Assembly: GCA_036583965.1 (NCBI GenBank)
Contig: JAZBQD010000014.1
Location: forward strand, 38,116,990 to 38,180,989
Length of the DNA: 64,000 bases
Reading direction: 5' to 3'
Origin: Prunella strophiata
Lineage: Eukaryota > Chordata > Aves > Passeriformes > Prunellidae
Shown: positions 1 through 28,700 of the stretch, piece after piece
How the letters are laid out: each line of letters starts with the position of its first letter
How positions within the stretch are numbered: position 1 is the stretch's first letter
Translations under genes and position numbers: made by a program
Notes under the pieces: model-generated
Seen by the model: the letters and a program-made list of their open reading frames with translations, nothing else
What the model was told of the DNA's origin: nothing
Databases searched by the model: none

Positions 1-223
1 GTGGGAATAATGAAGTGATTTCTGAAAGAAAACACAAGTCCACAGTGATCCTGAAAAGAATTTTTGAGGTGCTCTGCCTCACAATTTCTGTAGCAATTTT
101 TAGATACTGCAACTACTTTTAGATAGCACAACTATCTAAGAATTGGTGGGAATCTGTGAAGATAGCATGTATACTCCCTCTAGCCCATTTTGAAGCCAAG
201 CCTTATTTTTATATAATACTTAC

Positions 224-7882
<7,659 letters not shown>

Positions 7883-7900
7883 GGCGGCGGCCCCGGCCCC

Positions 7901-7933
7901 GGCTCAGCCCCGGCTCAGCCCCGGCTCAGCCTT
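7901..7933. repeat. Triplicated 11-bp GC-rich repeat in the NUP107 leader
   Basis: GGCTCAGCCCC occurs three times in tandem at 7901, 7912 and 7923, the third copy slightly changed at its end. It lies 20-50 bp upstream of the NUP107 ATG, so it is in the 5'UTR or core promoter. Confidence 0.8.
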
Positions 7934-9574
7934 CCCGCCGCCGCCAGCGCCGGCCCGCGGCCCGGAAGGACACGGCGCCTTCCGCCCGCGCCGCCCATGC
8001 GCCCCGGCAGGGCCCGGGCCGCGAACGGCAGCGGCCGCGGCGTGCTCTGCTCTGTCAACCCGCCTTGAGGGTCAGAGCTTCAAAAAACCCTGTAGTGTGA
8101 AAGTGCCGGGTGCTATTGGGGTTATCTCATCTCGCCGCAAGAAAAGGGCTAATAAGTGTTTCATGCACTGGAGCAGCCGCTGTGCCGGCCTTTACAGTGA
8201 TGAGCTTTTCACCCAGTTACAAACGCGCCTGTTTCTTTCCCGTTTCTCCCAGTGTAACTCAATCTGCTGGCACCAAGGGTAAAGCAAGCACCACACAGGA
8301 TCACTCAACCCTTCAATGCTGGACAAACTTGTCAGAATGATGAAATTACCTCTCCTTTCCCTAAATGAATTCAGCCTAATTTTTACCTACAGAAAAACAT
8401 TGTTACTTATAAGCACAAACGACTGTGCTACGGACCGTGGTTCTCTAGTTGTGCTGTAGGACAATGAAAAGTGTCCAAACCGAATCTTTTCATGTAGACA
8501 GGCCAGTTCTGAAAAACACTTGCAAGTACTTGGGTATTTTTAGGGCTACTTCAAGAAAATTGGGCATAAGGATACACCTGACAACAGCTGCAAAAGGCAG
8601 CAGAAGTGCAAGACATGGTCTGAAGTCCTCCAGCTTGCTTGAGATATTGATAAAATACCACAATGCTCAAGCATAGGGTTTCACTGAAGCTGCCAGACAG
8701 CCTAACTTCAGAAGAAGAAAGCTGATGAAGACTGGGTATGCAGAAACACAAGCAAGCAGACCTATGGAGAGTAGATTAGTCACTCAGGAAATGTACTTTT
8801 GGATTAAAAACACCCCAAAAAAACCAACCACCAAAAACCAAACTAAAAAAAGGCTGTCCTTCTGTCTTGAAGACTATCAAGAAAGCACAAGCAAAGGCAA
8901 CAACCTTCATGATGGCAGAAAACTTAGAAGTGTTTAAGGAATTATTACATCCTAATTCAGTACTATATATTGAATAGAATTTACCTCTCAACACATCCTA
9001 CTGAAACAGTGTAGCATTACCGTTTCTAGTGTAATGGGAAATTCAGAGTTAATGTACAAATCAGTATCTGGTTCAATCGTTTGCTAACAGCTCACACCCT
9101 CAGGCTTGCCCTGCCTCAGGGCAGAGAGTGAACTAGTGAGAAATGTAATGATGACAGAGCAGATGCTTCCTTTGTGTGCCGTCTCAAGTTTATTCAAAGC
9201 AATGACAGATGAGAACAAAGCAAAGGAAATAAGTCTGACGAGAAATTAAGAGAGCAGGATGCATACTTTAAGAAAAAAAAACCCCAATCCAACAAACCTG
9301 TAAAAATATATGAACGATGAGGGCCTTTGAGAGAACTTCTCTTAGAATGTACGGCCTCTCTTAAGAGCAGACTTGGGAAACACCTTAGGGACTCCAGTAA
9401 GGGGGCAAGGCAGGGGGAACTGGATAAAAACATGGAGATGTGTTTCAATACTTTTTGACTGGCATCCCATTTAATATTTAGCTACCAAGACGGAAATAGG
9501 GGGAAAAATAAAGAAAAAAATAACTGAAAATCTCGTTAAAGCATCTTATGCTTACAAGAAGCAGAAGGGAATGC

Positions 9575-9590
9575 TTTTTTTTTTTTTTTT
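9575..9590. repeat. T16 homopolymer
   Basis: Uninterrupted run of 16 T in the interval between the two genes. Confidence 0.9.
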
Positions 9591-11050
9591 AAGTCAGTGA
9601 TATAAAGGACTCTAAATTCAAAATTATAATTAAAATTCTTAAATCTGTCCTAAAGCTTCACATATTTACATTGGACACACTGATCTTAACTCCAGTTGCT
9701 ACCATAATATCAGGGGAGGTAGCAATGCTCCTTACTTACAGGCAGGACTTACTCAAAGGTGACCCTGCAGCCAGCACAACTAACACTGAAACCTGGTATA
9801 TTTATTGCCAATGCCTAAGGTTCCTCTGCTTCCTAGTACCTTTCTGCAAAGTTAACAGGACCTACAGGATGTACTAGGTTAATTTTGATCTAGTGTATCC
9901 TCAACTTTTAACAAGTAAACTAACTCAAAACTCCAACTACCCTTTACAAAATATATTTTAAGACAGCTCATAAATTAAATAAATTTTCTTAATGCCCTGC
10001 TAAGCTGCATACATGCCATCTGCATATACAAAATTGTTAATTCAGAATTACCAAAAGCAAGAGCTCAACAAAGTTCAAGTGCAATGTGTGACAGCAGCAC
10101 AACTGCACTCAGCACAAAGAAAACTGGAAACTACACTATACCTTGCCTTTACATAAGAGAAGCAAAAAAGTTTGGTTTAGCCCATCTTTTCTTAGCTGAA
10201 ACACATTCCTGGAAGTATGTAAATTTAAATTTTTTTACTTAAATGCATGGAAACTTTTAAAAAAACAATCTCAAGAATTTAAGTAAAGTGTTCATGCAAT
10301 CGCTTAGTATTTAAATACATGTTGACTCTCAAAATGTTTGCTCAGGTTCTTACCAAAACTAATTGATTCTCATGCTCTTTTTATTGAGGCAACTCAGCTA
10401 AAACCATTTTTTTTTAATTAAACAGGAAAAAGAAAGAGACAAATTTGTAGCTCATTTTATTTGTGTCTGAAAGTCATGACAGTACTGCCAAGGGTCTTTG
10501 TTGCTATTGGGTGCATTACAAGCAGTAAATCCAGTTGATGAGAGCTGGAATTTCACATTTAGAGATTTTTTTGTATTTAGTATGGGAGTGAAGCTACTGA
10601 GTCCTCCCTACTAGATTTGGAAGGTTAAAACATCACAGAGTATGAAAAGGTTAAAGTATACTGACAAAAGAAGGAACTGTAACATCCACTAGGATTTCAC
10701 TCAGTATTCAAGACTGCAGAAATGGCCCATGCCTCCAAGTTCATAGTAAACAAAAGACATTACATGAATTAATTAGAAATGACAATGATTCTCAAATGAA
10801 GTTCACCCCAGTCACAACTTCAAAGAAAAATGATCCTGGTGTTAGAAAACTTTCTTAAAACAATGAAGCTGTAGCACTTGTTTGGCAGAACTAGGATCTC
10901 TTGAGACTGAAGTGAGTACGGTGGAAGTGCAAAGACATTCTTTTATCCATTCACAAATCTCTCCCTAAAGAACAACTCTTTGAAAACAGGAAGTCACTCT
11001 CTGCTTGATGACTCAAACTTCTGAAAATAAATGGTTTTGGAGGTTATTTA

Positions 11051-11085
11051 AAACAAACAAACAAACAACCCCCCCCAAAACCCCA
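11051..11085. repeat. AAAC/C-rich simple sequence
   Basis: Consecutive AAAC units run into an 8-base C tract and a CCCCAAA stretch: a low-complexity patch. Confidence 0.75.
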
Positions 11086-14000
11086 AACACAGAAAACACA
11101 GCAAAATCCACATTAATATGTAGTTTGAAGCCCAGATATTGAAATACTGTGAATAAAATCAAGACTACAAAACAACTTTGCTTGTCTTTTAGTTCAAGAC
11201 TCAGAATGTAAAGTTTTCCACAAATATAAGTATCATTCCAGAGTTTACTTTATAGAATGGAAAATGTAGACGAGATTTTAGAAATCTTCAAGTTGTTAAT
11301 AAGCTTTTGAAAGAAAAGCATAACGTGCTTGAGATTCAGAAATAAAAATCTAATTTAATAACTCTGGTACTCAAATGCTACCTTAGAGAACAATGTACAA
11401 CTGCATTTTGTTATATACTTAATCCACTTTTTATTTGTCTTTATTCTCGTCCCCACACACAGGCAAAATAAAAACAATAAATTGAAATATAGCCTAATGC
11501 TGTTGGGACAGCAGTATAAAATTGAACAAAAAGCTTTTTGTCTACACTTGGCTGCATCATCAGATTACAATTTTAAAAGTGCTACATAGCTGTACATAGA
11601 CTATTTTTGACCATTCACCTCTAGTATAACTTTCTACCGCTGATATGTCTAAACTGAAGTCTGTCTAGAACTAGTACAGCATTGTGGTCAAACTTCTTCC
11701 CAACTAAGCTCTTTTCAAAACTGGCAAAGATTAGAAAATTTGGGAAAAAAATTCATGATGTTTGATTCATCCAGTTTGTTGATACCATTTTAAAAGAAGA
11801 AAAATTCTCATCTTTACTGTTGACCCATAATAAAACTGCAATTTTATTTAAAACATTTCAATCCCAATTTCAAACTCCTGCCACCTTTCATTTCTAGCAT
11901 CACAGAATCACTATGTCTTATGAAAGAACTGTAATATCTAACCCCACAATACTTTTTTAGAATTTAAGTCTCTTATGAAGGAGAGCAGTAGTAGTTTGAG
12001 CTTACACTTAACTCATCTGGACATCTGAAAACGTCTTGCAGTGTCTCAAAATAGTCTTCTAAGTTAGGCAAGTAACATTCATTTCACAGAGTAATTTGAG
12101 AATGAAAAAGGGCACTAGGATAAGGTAAGATCAAAGAGAAAATTATATTGCAAGGAAAGAGTCCTAATATGAAGAGTGCAATTCCATTAAATAATACTTC
12201 TGTATTTCAGGACATAAATACTACTTTTTTTCATAGAAGGCTCAGACTTTAAATACTGACATATATCAGTTTCAGATTAGAGAGGAAATAAAGCAGTGTG
12301 CACTGTAAGCATAAGCCAACTTTACAAGCAGTTACACAAGTGTATTAACACCAAATATGCAAAAATGCCTGCATTAGTTCTCAAAATGTGAGTTATGCAT
12401 GTTTTCATCCAAAGCTTTAGGAGAAGTGTTCAGTTTCTGTACAAGCAGTTCAAGTGTGAACTTCTTAAGCATTGGTACATAATGGAATTGTCTTGAAGAT
12501 ACGTAAAAGTTTGCTCAAAAATGTCAGCAGACAGGATTCTTTTCTACAATTGGTAACTGCTTACATAGTTCCAATTCCCATGGGGAACTGGGTGCTCACT
12601 TCCTCAGTGGGAACAGCTTTTTACACCACAATTATTTAAACATGAAGAGAATTCTAATGTGTTTTTCTTTACACTTCATAACCAACATTTTGTCAAGCAT
12701 TTTCCCTTTAACAACTGGGACACTGCTCTCTTGAAGCTTGCCTAAATTTTACCTGGGTTACAATGTGCTGGCTTTACACATCTGACATAAGTTCTAAATA
12801 CAGGGCAGGGGAGAACATATTTCCCTTCTTTAGCACAATCTTTGCTGTTAAAGCCTAGAGATTCTGAAAATTTTACTTCCTTAAGAGTTTGATGCAACTG
12901 AAAACCTCTAATGCTGAAGAACAGAACCACCAAGAATGCTTCAGTACAGAGCTTTTCAGGACAAAGCCTGATCTCCCCTGTCAATAGCATTCTTTGGCTG
13001 GACACCAAGACCAAGGCCCCTTCTACGATGTTTTCAAAGAATTTTCTTACTCCCACCCAATGCCATCTGTACAGCTGCCTGGAAAAGAAACACATTAGAA
13101 AGACCAATAAAAGGACAGCCAGGACATAAAAGCGTTACAAGCCCTGAATAAGCAAGAGGTTGGAAATGAAGGGAAGAAAAATTCTGATTAGCTCACCAAA
13201 GAAGGTAGTTACCTCATGAAAAAAGAACTAGGGCATCTAGTGCTCCACTCTCCTTTACTCTGGGGAGTAAGCAGTATGGGGATTATCACATCTTAAGATT
13301 TCTAATGATAAATGAAAAAGAATTTCAGTCTTAAATCTGTCTCTGCACAGTAGAAGTATACTACCTACATTAAACAATGGTGATAACTGATGAAAATACC
13401 AGCAGGAAGGATCAGCTGGGCTTCTTAATTCACTTTGGGCAACATAAACTATCTCAAAGCTTACCAGTATTAGCTAACCTAATCTGATTGAGTTTGCAAG
13501 AATGAATTAGAATGAGCTCTCTGATAATTCTGTGCCAGAGAAACAGGAGGTACCAAGGATTTGGGTGTGACATTAATTTCCAGCAGCATGGCCAAGATCA
13601 GGAAATCATCTAAAGTCCATGCATTCCACTTCTCAGTCCAACACTATTAAAAGGTATTTCAAGTTGGCAAAATTCTGCACTCCATGCTGCAAGAATGCTC
13701 TTCTGCAGATTTCCTTAAAACCAAACAAATAAGGTTTGGTTCATGCAGATATCATGCAGAAAAACCATTCTGTCTCCTAAGATAATTTTTTTTTGCTGGA
13801 CTAAGTAAACTTAAACAATTAATTCTCCCTGGAAAGAAGGAAAACAACAGGCAACATATTTTCAAGTTTCCAAAACAGCCACTGATAGTGTAACCTTTGA
13901 AGACAGGTATTTTTCTGTTAGACATTTCCTTTTGTTAGAGCTTGGCATATTCCAAGTCCAGAAATAAATGGAATTTCATTCAGTCAGAAATTCATTCACA

Positions 14001-14186
14001 CTAACACATGGGATACTATTAGAAGAAATATCTATGGCATGTATTTGTCAGAAAACAAAGACATAGGGGCTTCTCTTCATCCTAAGATGTGCAAGAGATT
14101 TAAAAATCAGTATTTACTAGCACTACTAAAACACAAAACATTCAAGTAGTATAACTGTAATGCAAGCCCTTGCATGGCAATCCAAA

Positions 14187-14192
14187 TTTATT
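14187..14192 (-). terminator. RAP1B: RAP1B polyadenylation signal AATAAA (main candidate)
   Basis: Plus-strand TTTATT, i.e. AATAAA on the transcribed strand, about 1.2 kb into the terminal exon. That matches the usual RAP1B 3'UTR size as I remember it. Confidence 0.65.
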
Positions 14193-14374
14193 GAACTACT
14201 GATGCTAAGTCATACAAAATTGCACCACTTTAATTAAGGCTTTTAGTTTACATTTGGCCACCTCAAAGCAGTTGTAACATTAGGTTGGTCAATTTAAATA
14301 CTGTGGCTCCCTGTTGGATATACACACAATCTTTACACCCAAACGTTAATGCATACAAAGCAACAAGGCATTGT

Positions 14375-14383
14375 TAAATAAAT
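14375..14383 (-). promoter_or_regulatory. RAP1B: AU-rich element in the RAP1B 3'UTR
   Basis: Overlapping ATTTA pentamers (ATTTATTTA) on the transcribed strand, the kind bound by mRNA stability factors. Function is inferred from the motif only. Confidence 0.4.
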
Positions 14384-15036
14384 CAGCAAAAGTTAATTAC
14401 TGCAACTTAGGCCCTGTGACCAATTACACATGATTAAAATTACTTCCCACATTCACATCCACAGTACTCTTCCACCATTTAACATCTCAACCAAAACGTT
14501 ACACATGTAAAACAATCACTAACAGGCAAAAGTACTAAACCTGTATATTTGGTATTGCAAATACACTTATGCATGAGCAAGCAAGGGAATTCACAGTGAG
14601 AATCTACAGCTGCAGAAGCCCAAAAATGATTTACAAAAAATTGTTAAATCATTAAAAAATTGTTTTAAAATATACACTTCTTGTTGTAGACCCCCACTGT
14701 ACACACAACTATAAACATTGTTCCCTATGTAAACAAGGAAAAGGAAACATACAATAAAAGGTTGAAAAGTCTGGACATTTCCTTCCCAACAGATATTAAA
14801 GGCCATGTCTTTAGTCAGACGTTATACTGAAAGGACTCTTAAAGACTAGGTCACTGTCTCCACAGGTTTTTCCTAAAATTAAAAAACTATATAGCCGTTG
14901 TGTTAATCAAAGCGCTTTTGTACAATACGATGATGATGATGATCCTGTATTTCTTTAAAAAAGTTACAATAAGCTACAAATACCGATGAAGCAAAGTTAT
15001 CTGGAGTAGTCTATATAGGAGCTCTTTGGACTTTCT

Positions 15037-15042
15037 TTTATT
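15037..15042 (-). terminator. RAP1B: RAP1B proximal polyadenylation signal AATAAA
   Basis: AATAAA on the minus strand about 350 nt into the terminal exon; a possible short 3'UTR isoform. Use of the site is not shown by sequence alone. Confidence 0.4.
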
Positions 15043-15391
15043 ATGCTAAAATAGTGGTGCTTTTAGGATTTACATTATTGTACTCTCCAATAGAAAGTGG
15101 GGATTGTTGAAGTATACAGTACACAGTTTTCATACATGTACAACATTGGTGGATGAACAATGTCTCTTATCAGTAATACTGGATGTAGGCTCTGGTTTTA
15201 CCAGTTGCATACACAGAATATTTAGAAGTAAAAATCTCTCATGACACTGGAAAGTGATAGAATGTGCAAACTGATGTAGCTTTCATCCATTTCTTAAAGG
15301 GTACCACCACAGGAAAGTCCATTTAAGATGTTGGTAGGTTTAATAAAGTTGGAATGCTGGCACTGTTGAATTGGGCAACAGTTCTTCAGAC

Positions 15392-16832
15392 CTGTAACAA
15401 CAAAACAAGGGATTAGCACTAGTAACAACTATTTGTCCTTATTCTTTACTTAAAACAGCTACAGCAGGAACTAGCAAAGCTCTTGACAAACAGAAAACAA
15501 CCTTAACACTTCTCTAATCGTAACACTTCCTACTGTACACATACAAATAACACACTGTCTCAATTACTATCCTAACTGGATTAGGATACATAGAGGAATC
15601 CAGGCAGCACTGAGGAAGTAATATTTGATTGATGGGACTAGTTTTGCTTACAGCATGACAGTTCCCATGGCTTTGAAAACAAACACCATTGAAGGATCAA
15701 AACTCTTGAATCAAAAGTTCTGTTAAGGAAATTGAGAGACCATTTCTGCCACCCTCAGCTAATGCTTTTGGAACCATCTTAGTTTTACTTTTAACTGATC
15801 TAAGTTGTTCAAACTGAGAAGTTTTAATATACCAAAAAAGAGTTACATATGGCACTACCTGATTATTAATAAAAAGCCTGTGATTTCTGACAGTGAGATG
15901 TGCTACTAGGATCCTTCAGTACATCCAATACGTCTGCTGGATGACAAAATAATGGATCACAGCACTGAAGTAATTGCACCACTGTATGTTCAATAACACT
16001 GAAGGAAAGGGAGCTAACAGCCAACTTGATGATGTCAGGTCAATCAAGACAGACCTTTGCTCATATTAAGACTTGGAGATATAAAGAGGAAAACAATCTG
16101 TCCAGAAACCCCCCAAAAATATTTGCAGAAAAAAAATCCATGCCTCCTGACTAACTTCTGGAAAGGCTTGCTTAAAGAGCAGGATGGAGCTTGCTTTATC
16201 CTTCAGCACCATTCTTTGTGCACATATTAAGTTATGTAGAAATTTAGCCAACTGCAAACAAGTAAGAAATTGATCTAGTAACCAATAGCTACAGGTGAAA
16301 TATTTGGAGTGTTACAATGATCACTTCACCTTTCTCATCCAAGTATACTAATTACAATTTAGCCTCCATAATATCCACAGAGTCTCAAGAAAGGAAGATA
16401 AATTCCTGTGACATCACAAGCATATGCAGGAGTTCAAAGCAGAGACACCAGCGTGCAAACTACAATATTGTACTGTTGTGCATTCCAGATAACTGAGCTC
16501 TTGCAGCAGATTTTATCAGGCTTAAAAGAGAAAACTGTGATTTCAAAAGCTTTGAAGTATCAGGGGAAACACTGTTAATCTGAGCTCTACCAAAACCTTA
16601 AAGCTTGAGAAAAAGCCCCCCAGACTAGTATGAACAGTGTGTCTTGCACATATTTGTAGTTCTGACTTTGAAATGGCAAAAGGAAGACCATTAAACATTT
16701 CTATGATAATGTACATCAATAATTTTCAATGCTGTTCTGCATCAACAGCTACCAGAGCTGTTTAGGGTTTTTTAGCTGTTGTTTTGCTTGCTTTGAATAG
16801 CCATGATGCACAGAAAAATTTAGTATGTTTAC
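15392..16832 (-). other. RAP1B: Intron within the RAP1B 3'UTR
   Basis: A 1441-nt intron between the stop-codon exon and the terminal exon, with GTAAAC donor and TTACAG acceptor. I see no other feature inside. Confidence 0.7.
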
Positions 16833-16861
16833 CTGGCTCAGAGCTACAGTACAGCTATGCA
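16833..16861 (-). other. RAP1B: RAP1B 3'UTR, first segment
   Basis: 29 nt between the stop codon and the donor GAGCCAG|GTAAAC. The exon junction is close enough to the stop that it should not trigger nonsense-mediated decay under the 50-55 nt rule. Confidence 0.75.
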
Positions 16862-25735
<8,874 letters not shown>

Positions 25736-28700
25736 GATGCAAGAGATAAATCACCCTCAATACCTAAAACACACAAAATACCAGTCTGATTAAAACTTGA
25801 TCTATATTTAGAAAGTGCAATGATGATACCACAATCCAGTTCACTAAGCAGGGTTTGATAAAAGTTCCTTAGTTAACTTCTTTAATACAGCAGGTTTTTT
25901 TCTAACTGTTAACTCTTAATGCAGCCACAATAAAATGCTGCAAACCATCAGAGTATTTGCTCTACCTCATTACTGGTTCTCCCATAAATATCAAATAAAC
26001 CCTACTCTACTAAAGCTAACAGTTACTATTCATAAGAAATAATTATCCAAGAGGAGATAGCATGATTTTTATCATTCTGAAACTCTTAAGCACTATATAA
26101 AGAAGCAGAGACTTTTACAAGAAAATTAAAACCTCCCCTTCCCAGCAAACAAACACTTCTTAAAAAGAACACCAGGATCCCAGAAATCATTTTCCAAAAA
26201 AAATCCTTCCCCTAGTCTGAAAACTGTTTAATGTTCCACTAGACCTATTATGACTTATTTAATGAGTAAGTGGAAGCAACTAAAATAGTATTTTGAGACT
26301 ATACATCTTCTACAAGCTAGATCTGCTTCACTAGCTGGTGTGGCTACCAACAGCAAACTATGGGATCTGCTTGCTCATTTTTGTTGGAAACTGACCATCA
26401 AACCAAAACAAGGCCACAGATTTTGGGACGTGTCTTTGGGTCATACCACTCAAAAACCCACACCACCTCCTGCAGTCCAGCTGGCAACTGAGCTAGCAGG
26501 ACTGTTACTGCTTTCCTGAGGAAGGTCTCAGTTCCTTTCCTGCAGGGACTCTAGCACTTATGAGATTGAGTTACCCATTTTCTCCCCTCTCCATCCCCAA
26601 AGAAAGATGAAACCCTCTCCAACTAATGAATAATCTACAGGCCAGGGAAAAGGGAAAGTGCAAGGACCCAACTCAGGTGCTTGTAAAAGGTAACACAGAG
26701 TAAAGTAAGGTAAGAAACACCCTTCTCATCAGCAGTAATTTGACAGCATCTCTGAAATCTCTGAAGCACCATCTGTTAGGTGTTGAGCACAAAATGCTAA
26801 GATGATTTACACAGAATTAAACCACCATGGTAGAGTCCTGCCTTTACCATCACTGATTAATTCTACCAATTGTCAGAAGACAGAGAAATCAAGAGACCAG
26901 GTCCTGTATCTTCTTGCAAATGCATAATCTTTCAATTCTCTAAACTGTCCCTCACAAAAGGAACATGAGAAGAAAGCCTTAAGGAAATAATTGACCTGAT
27001 GTCCAGCAAAAGAGATGTCTCCACAGGCTTCCATTACCAATACACTTTGAGACTCTTCAGTGATTTTCACACCTAACAGGACATCTTTTTTTGACTTAAA
27101 AAACTGTTTCCCTACAAAATTTTTTGCAAACACAGATCATGAGAACCATTCACACCACAAGTTTCATTTATTTTCCACCACTGTAAATGCTGTTAGATCC
27201 ACAAATCTGTAAATTGTCCAGTCTTTCCATAAACAGGATTGTTTCCAACTGTCCTGAAAGGCACCTCTCAAACTCATGACAAGTCAAGCCTATAACTACA
27301 TTATTGTCATTTATTTAAAACTAACAGACAGTTATCCTTTTATTTTTATAAGGGTATCACTAGAATGACAAAAACATAGTGGGTGTAGTGGAAATCCCAG
27401 TACAGTAATCTGGGTGAACTGCAGCAATTTCACTGTCTTTAAAAGAAAAGTTTAAGCTGAATTTTTCAGTCCTCAGACTGAAGTTAGCAACTACATATGG
27501 AAATATCAATAATGAAGGCTGACAGTAGTTTAAAAGTAACAGAACTTCAGCAGCAGGTACCACATATCTGTTTTAAGTTATTTCTGACTTTTTCTTACTC
27601 AATCATCTACAATTCCAAATCCTGAAATAAACTAACTTGGTTTTAGTGAGAGACTGCCAATTTCATTTTTGGCTCTGAAACAGCAATTCAGGAATTTAAT
27701 GCAAGCTGAAGCTTCTTTCAGCATCCAGATTTGAAAGTTCAACCCTAAATATCCAATCACTGTACAACATTCTGGAGCTGATTTTCCTACTTTAAGTGGT
27801 GGCATACAAAGCACATATATACAGCATTACAGCTTGGTTAGGCAATCTTCTTAATCAATGAACACTGAAGTGAAAAGCTTTTTAAGATCTTTGAGGACAA
27901 AGCCATGCTGCAGTAGAGGTTAAACATTTCTCTGACCTTCCCCCCAAACTGGGGCAATGGATATTACAAGTACTAACTTCTTTCACCATGACAATTTTTG
28001 TCATTTGTACAGTTACTCTTTAACTCACCAAGAGCACACAGTAATGTTTAATATATGCACACACCCATACAGCATAGAGGTAGCTTGGCATCCCTGCACT
28101 GATGTTATCATCTGGCCATTACACCTTGGAATGGAACACAAATGAACGTATCCTCTAAAACAGTTTAAGAAAGTTAACCTGGATATCCCTAACACGGGAG
28201 ACAGCAGAAGCACCTGCTTCCTGCTTACAGTCTGCTGCCACTTACACCCTACCACCCCGCTGCCTTTCTGCAGCAGTACTGATGTCATTTCACCTTTCTC
28301 TTACTGTTTTCTAACAGAAAAGAAAACCTCAACTCCTAGCTAAAAGAGCTTTCTTAAGAAAATTTTCCTGCTTGCAGGTCTTTGCCTCGTCATCCAAGAA
28401 ACCACTGGATCATGTAGGACACTGCAGTCTGCCAGACTATCTGATGTGGTTAAAGCCCTAGCACACGCTTTTTCATTGACCAGCATACCTGATGGCTGCA
28501 AGCATGCCCCAGACTCAGCTCGGCTCTGATCCTTCCTGAACTTGACTTGCCAGTGATTCCCAGCTAACCTGACCTGGCTCTGCTCTTGATCAAACCTATT
28601 TTTCTATATCAGATCTTGTAGAAACTACTGGCATCCTTAATCTCAATCATGCTCATACTTTATTTTTCAGTTGATACAATGCTTGACTCTGGGACTGAAT

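Larger units (their letters stand above)
8061..14165. other. Interval between NUP107 and RAP1B
   Basis: About 6.1 kb of AT-rich sequence without a recognisable exon, CpG island or transposon. It holds A/C-rich simple sequence near 8806-8850 and 11051-11085 and a T16 run at 9575-9590. Several minus-strand AATAAA hexamers occur, the cleanest at 9189-9194. Part of it may be a long RAP1B 3'UTR. A 121-codon minus-strand frame at 12742-13107 has no family I recognise. Confidence 0.6.
14165..15391 (-). other. RAP1B: RAP1B terminal 3'UTR exon
   Basis: Starts after a strong polypyrimidine-AG acceptor (TTGTTTTGTTGTTACAG) at 15392 with GTCTGAAGAACTG. It ends, by inference, 10-25 nt past AATAAA at 14187-14192. 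An earlier AATAAA at 15037-15042 would give a short form, and an ATTAAA lies at 14229-14234. Also visible are five GAT units at 14929-14943 on the plus strand and an AU-rich ATTTATTTA at 14375-14383. Confidence 0.7.

Noticed and set aside
26300..28620. Possible extra RAP1B 5' exon or embedded gene in intron 1
   Set aside because: Frames are short and no splice-bounded conserved peptide is visible; sequence alone cannot support it.
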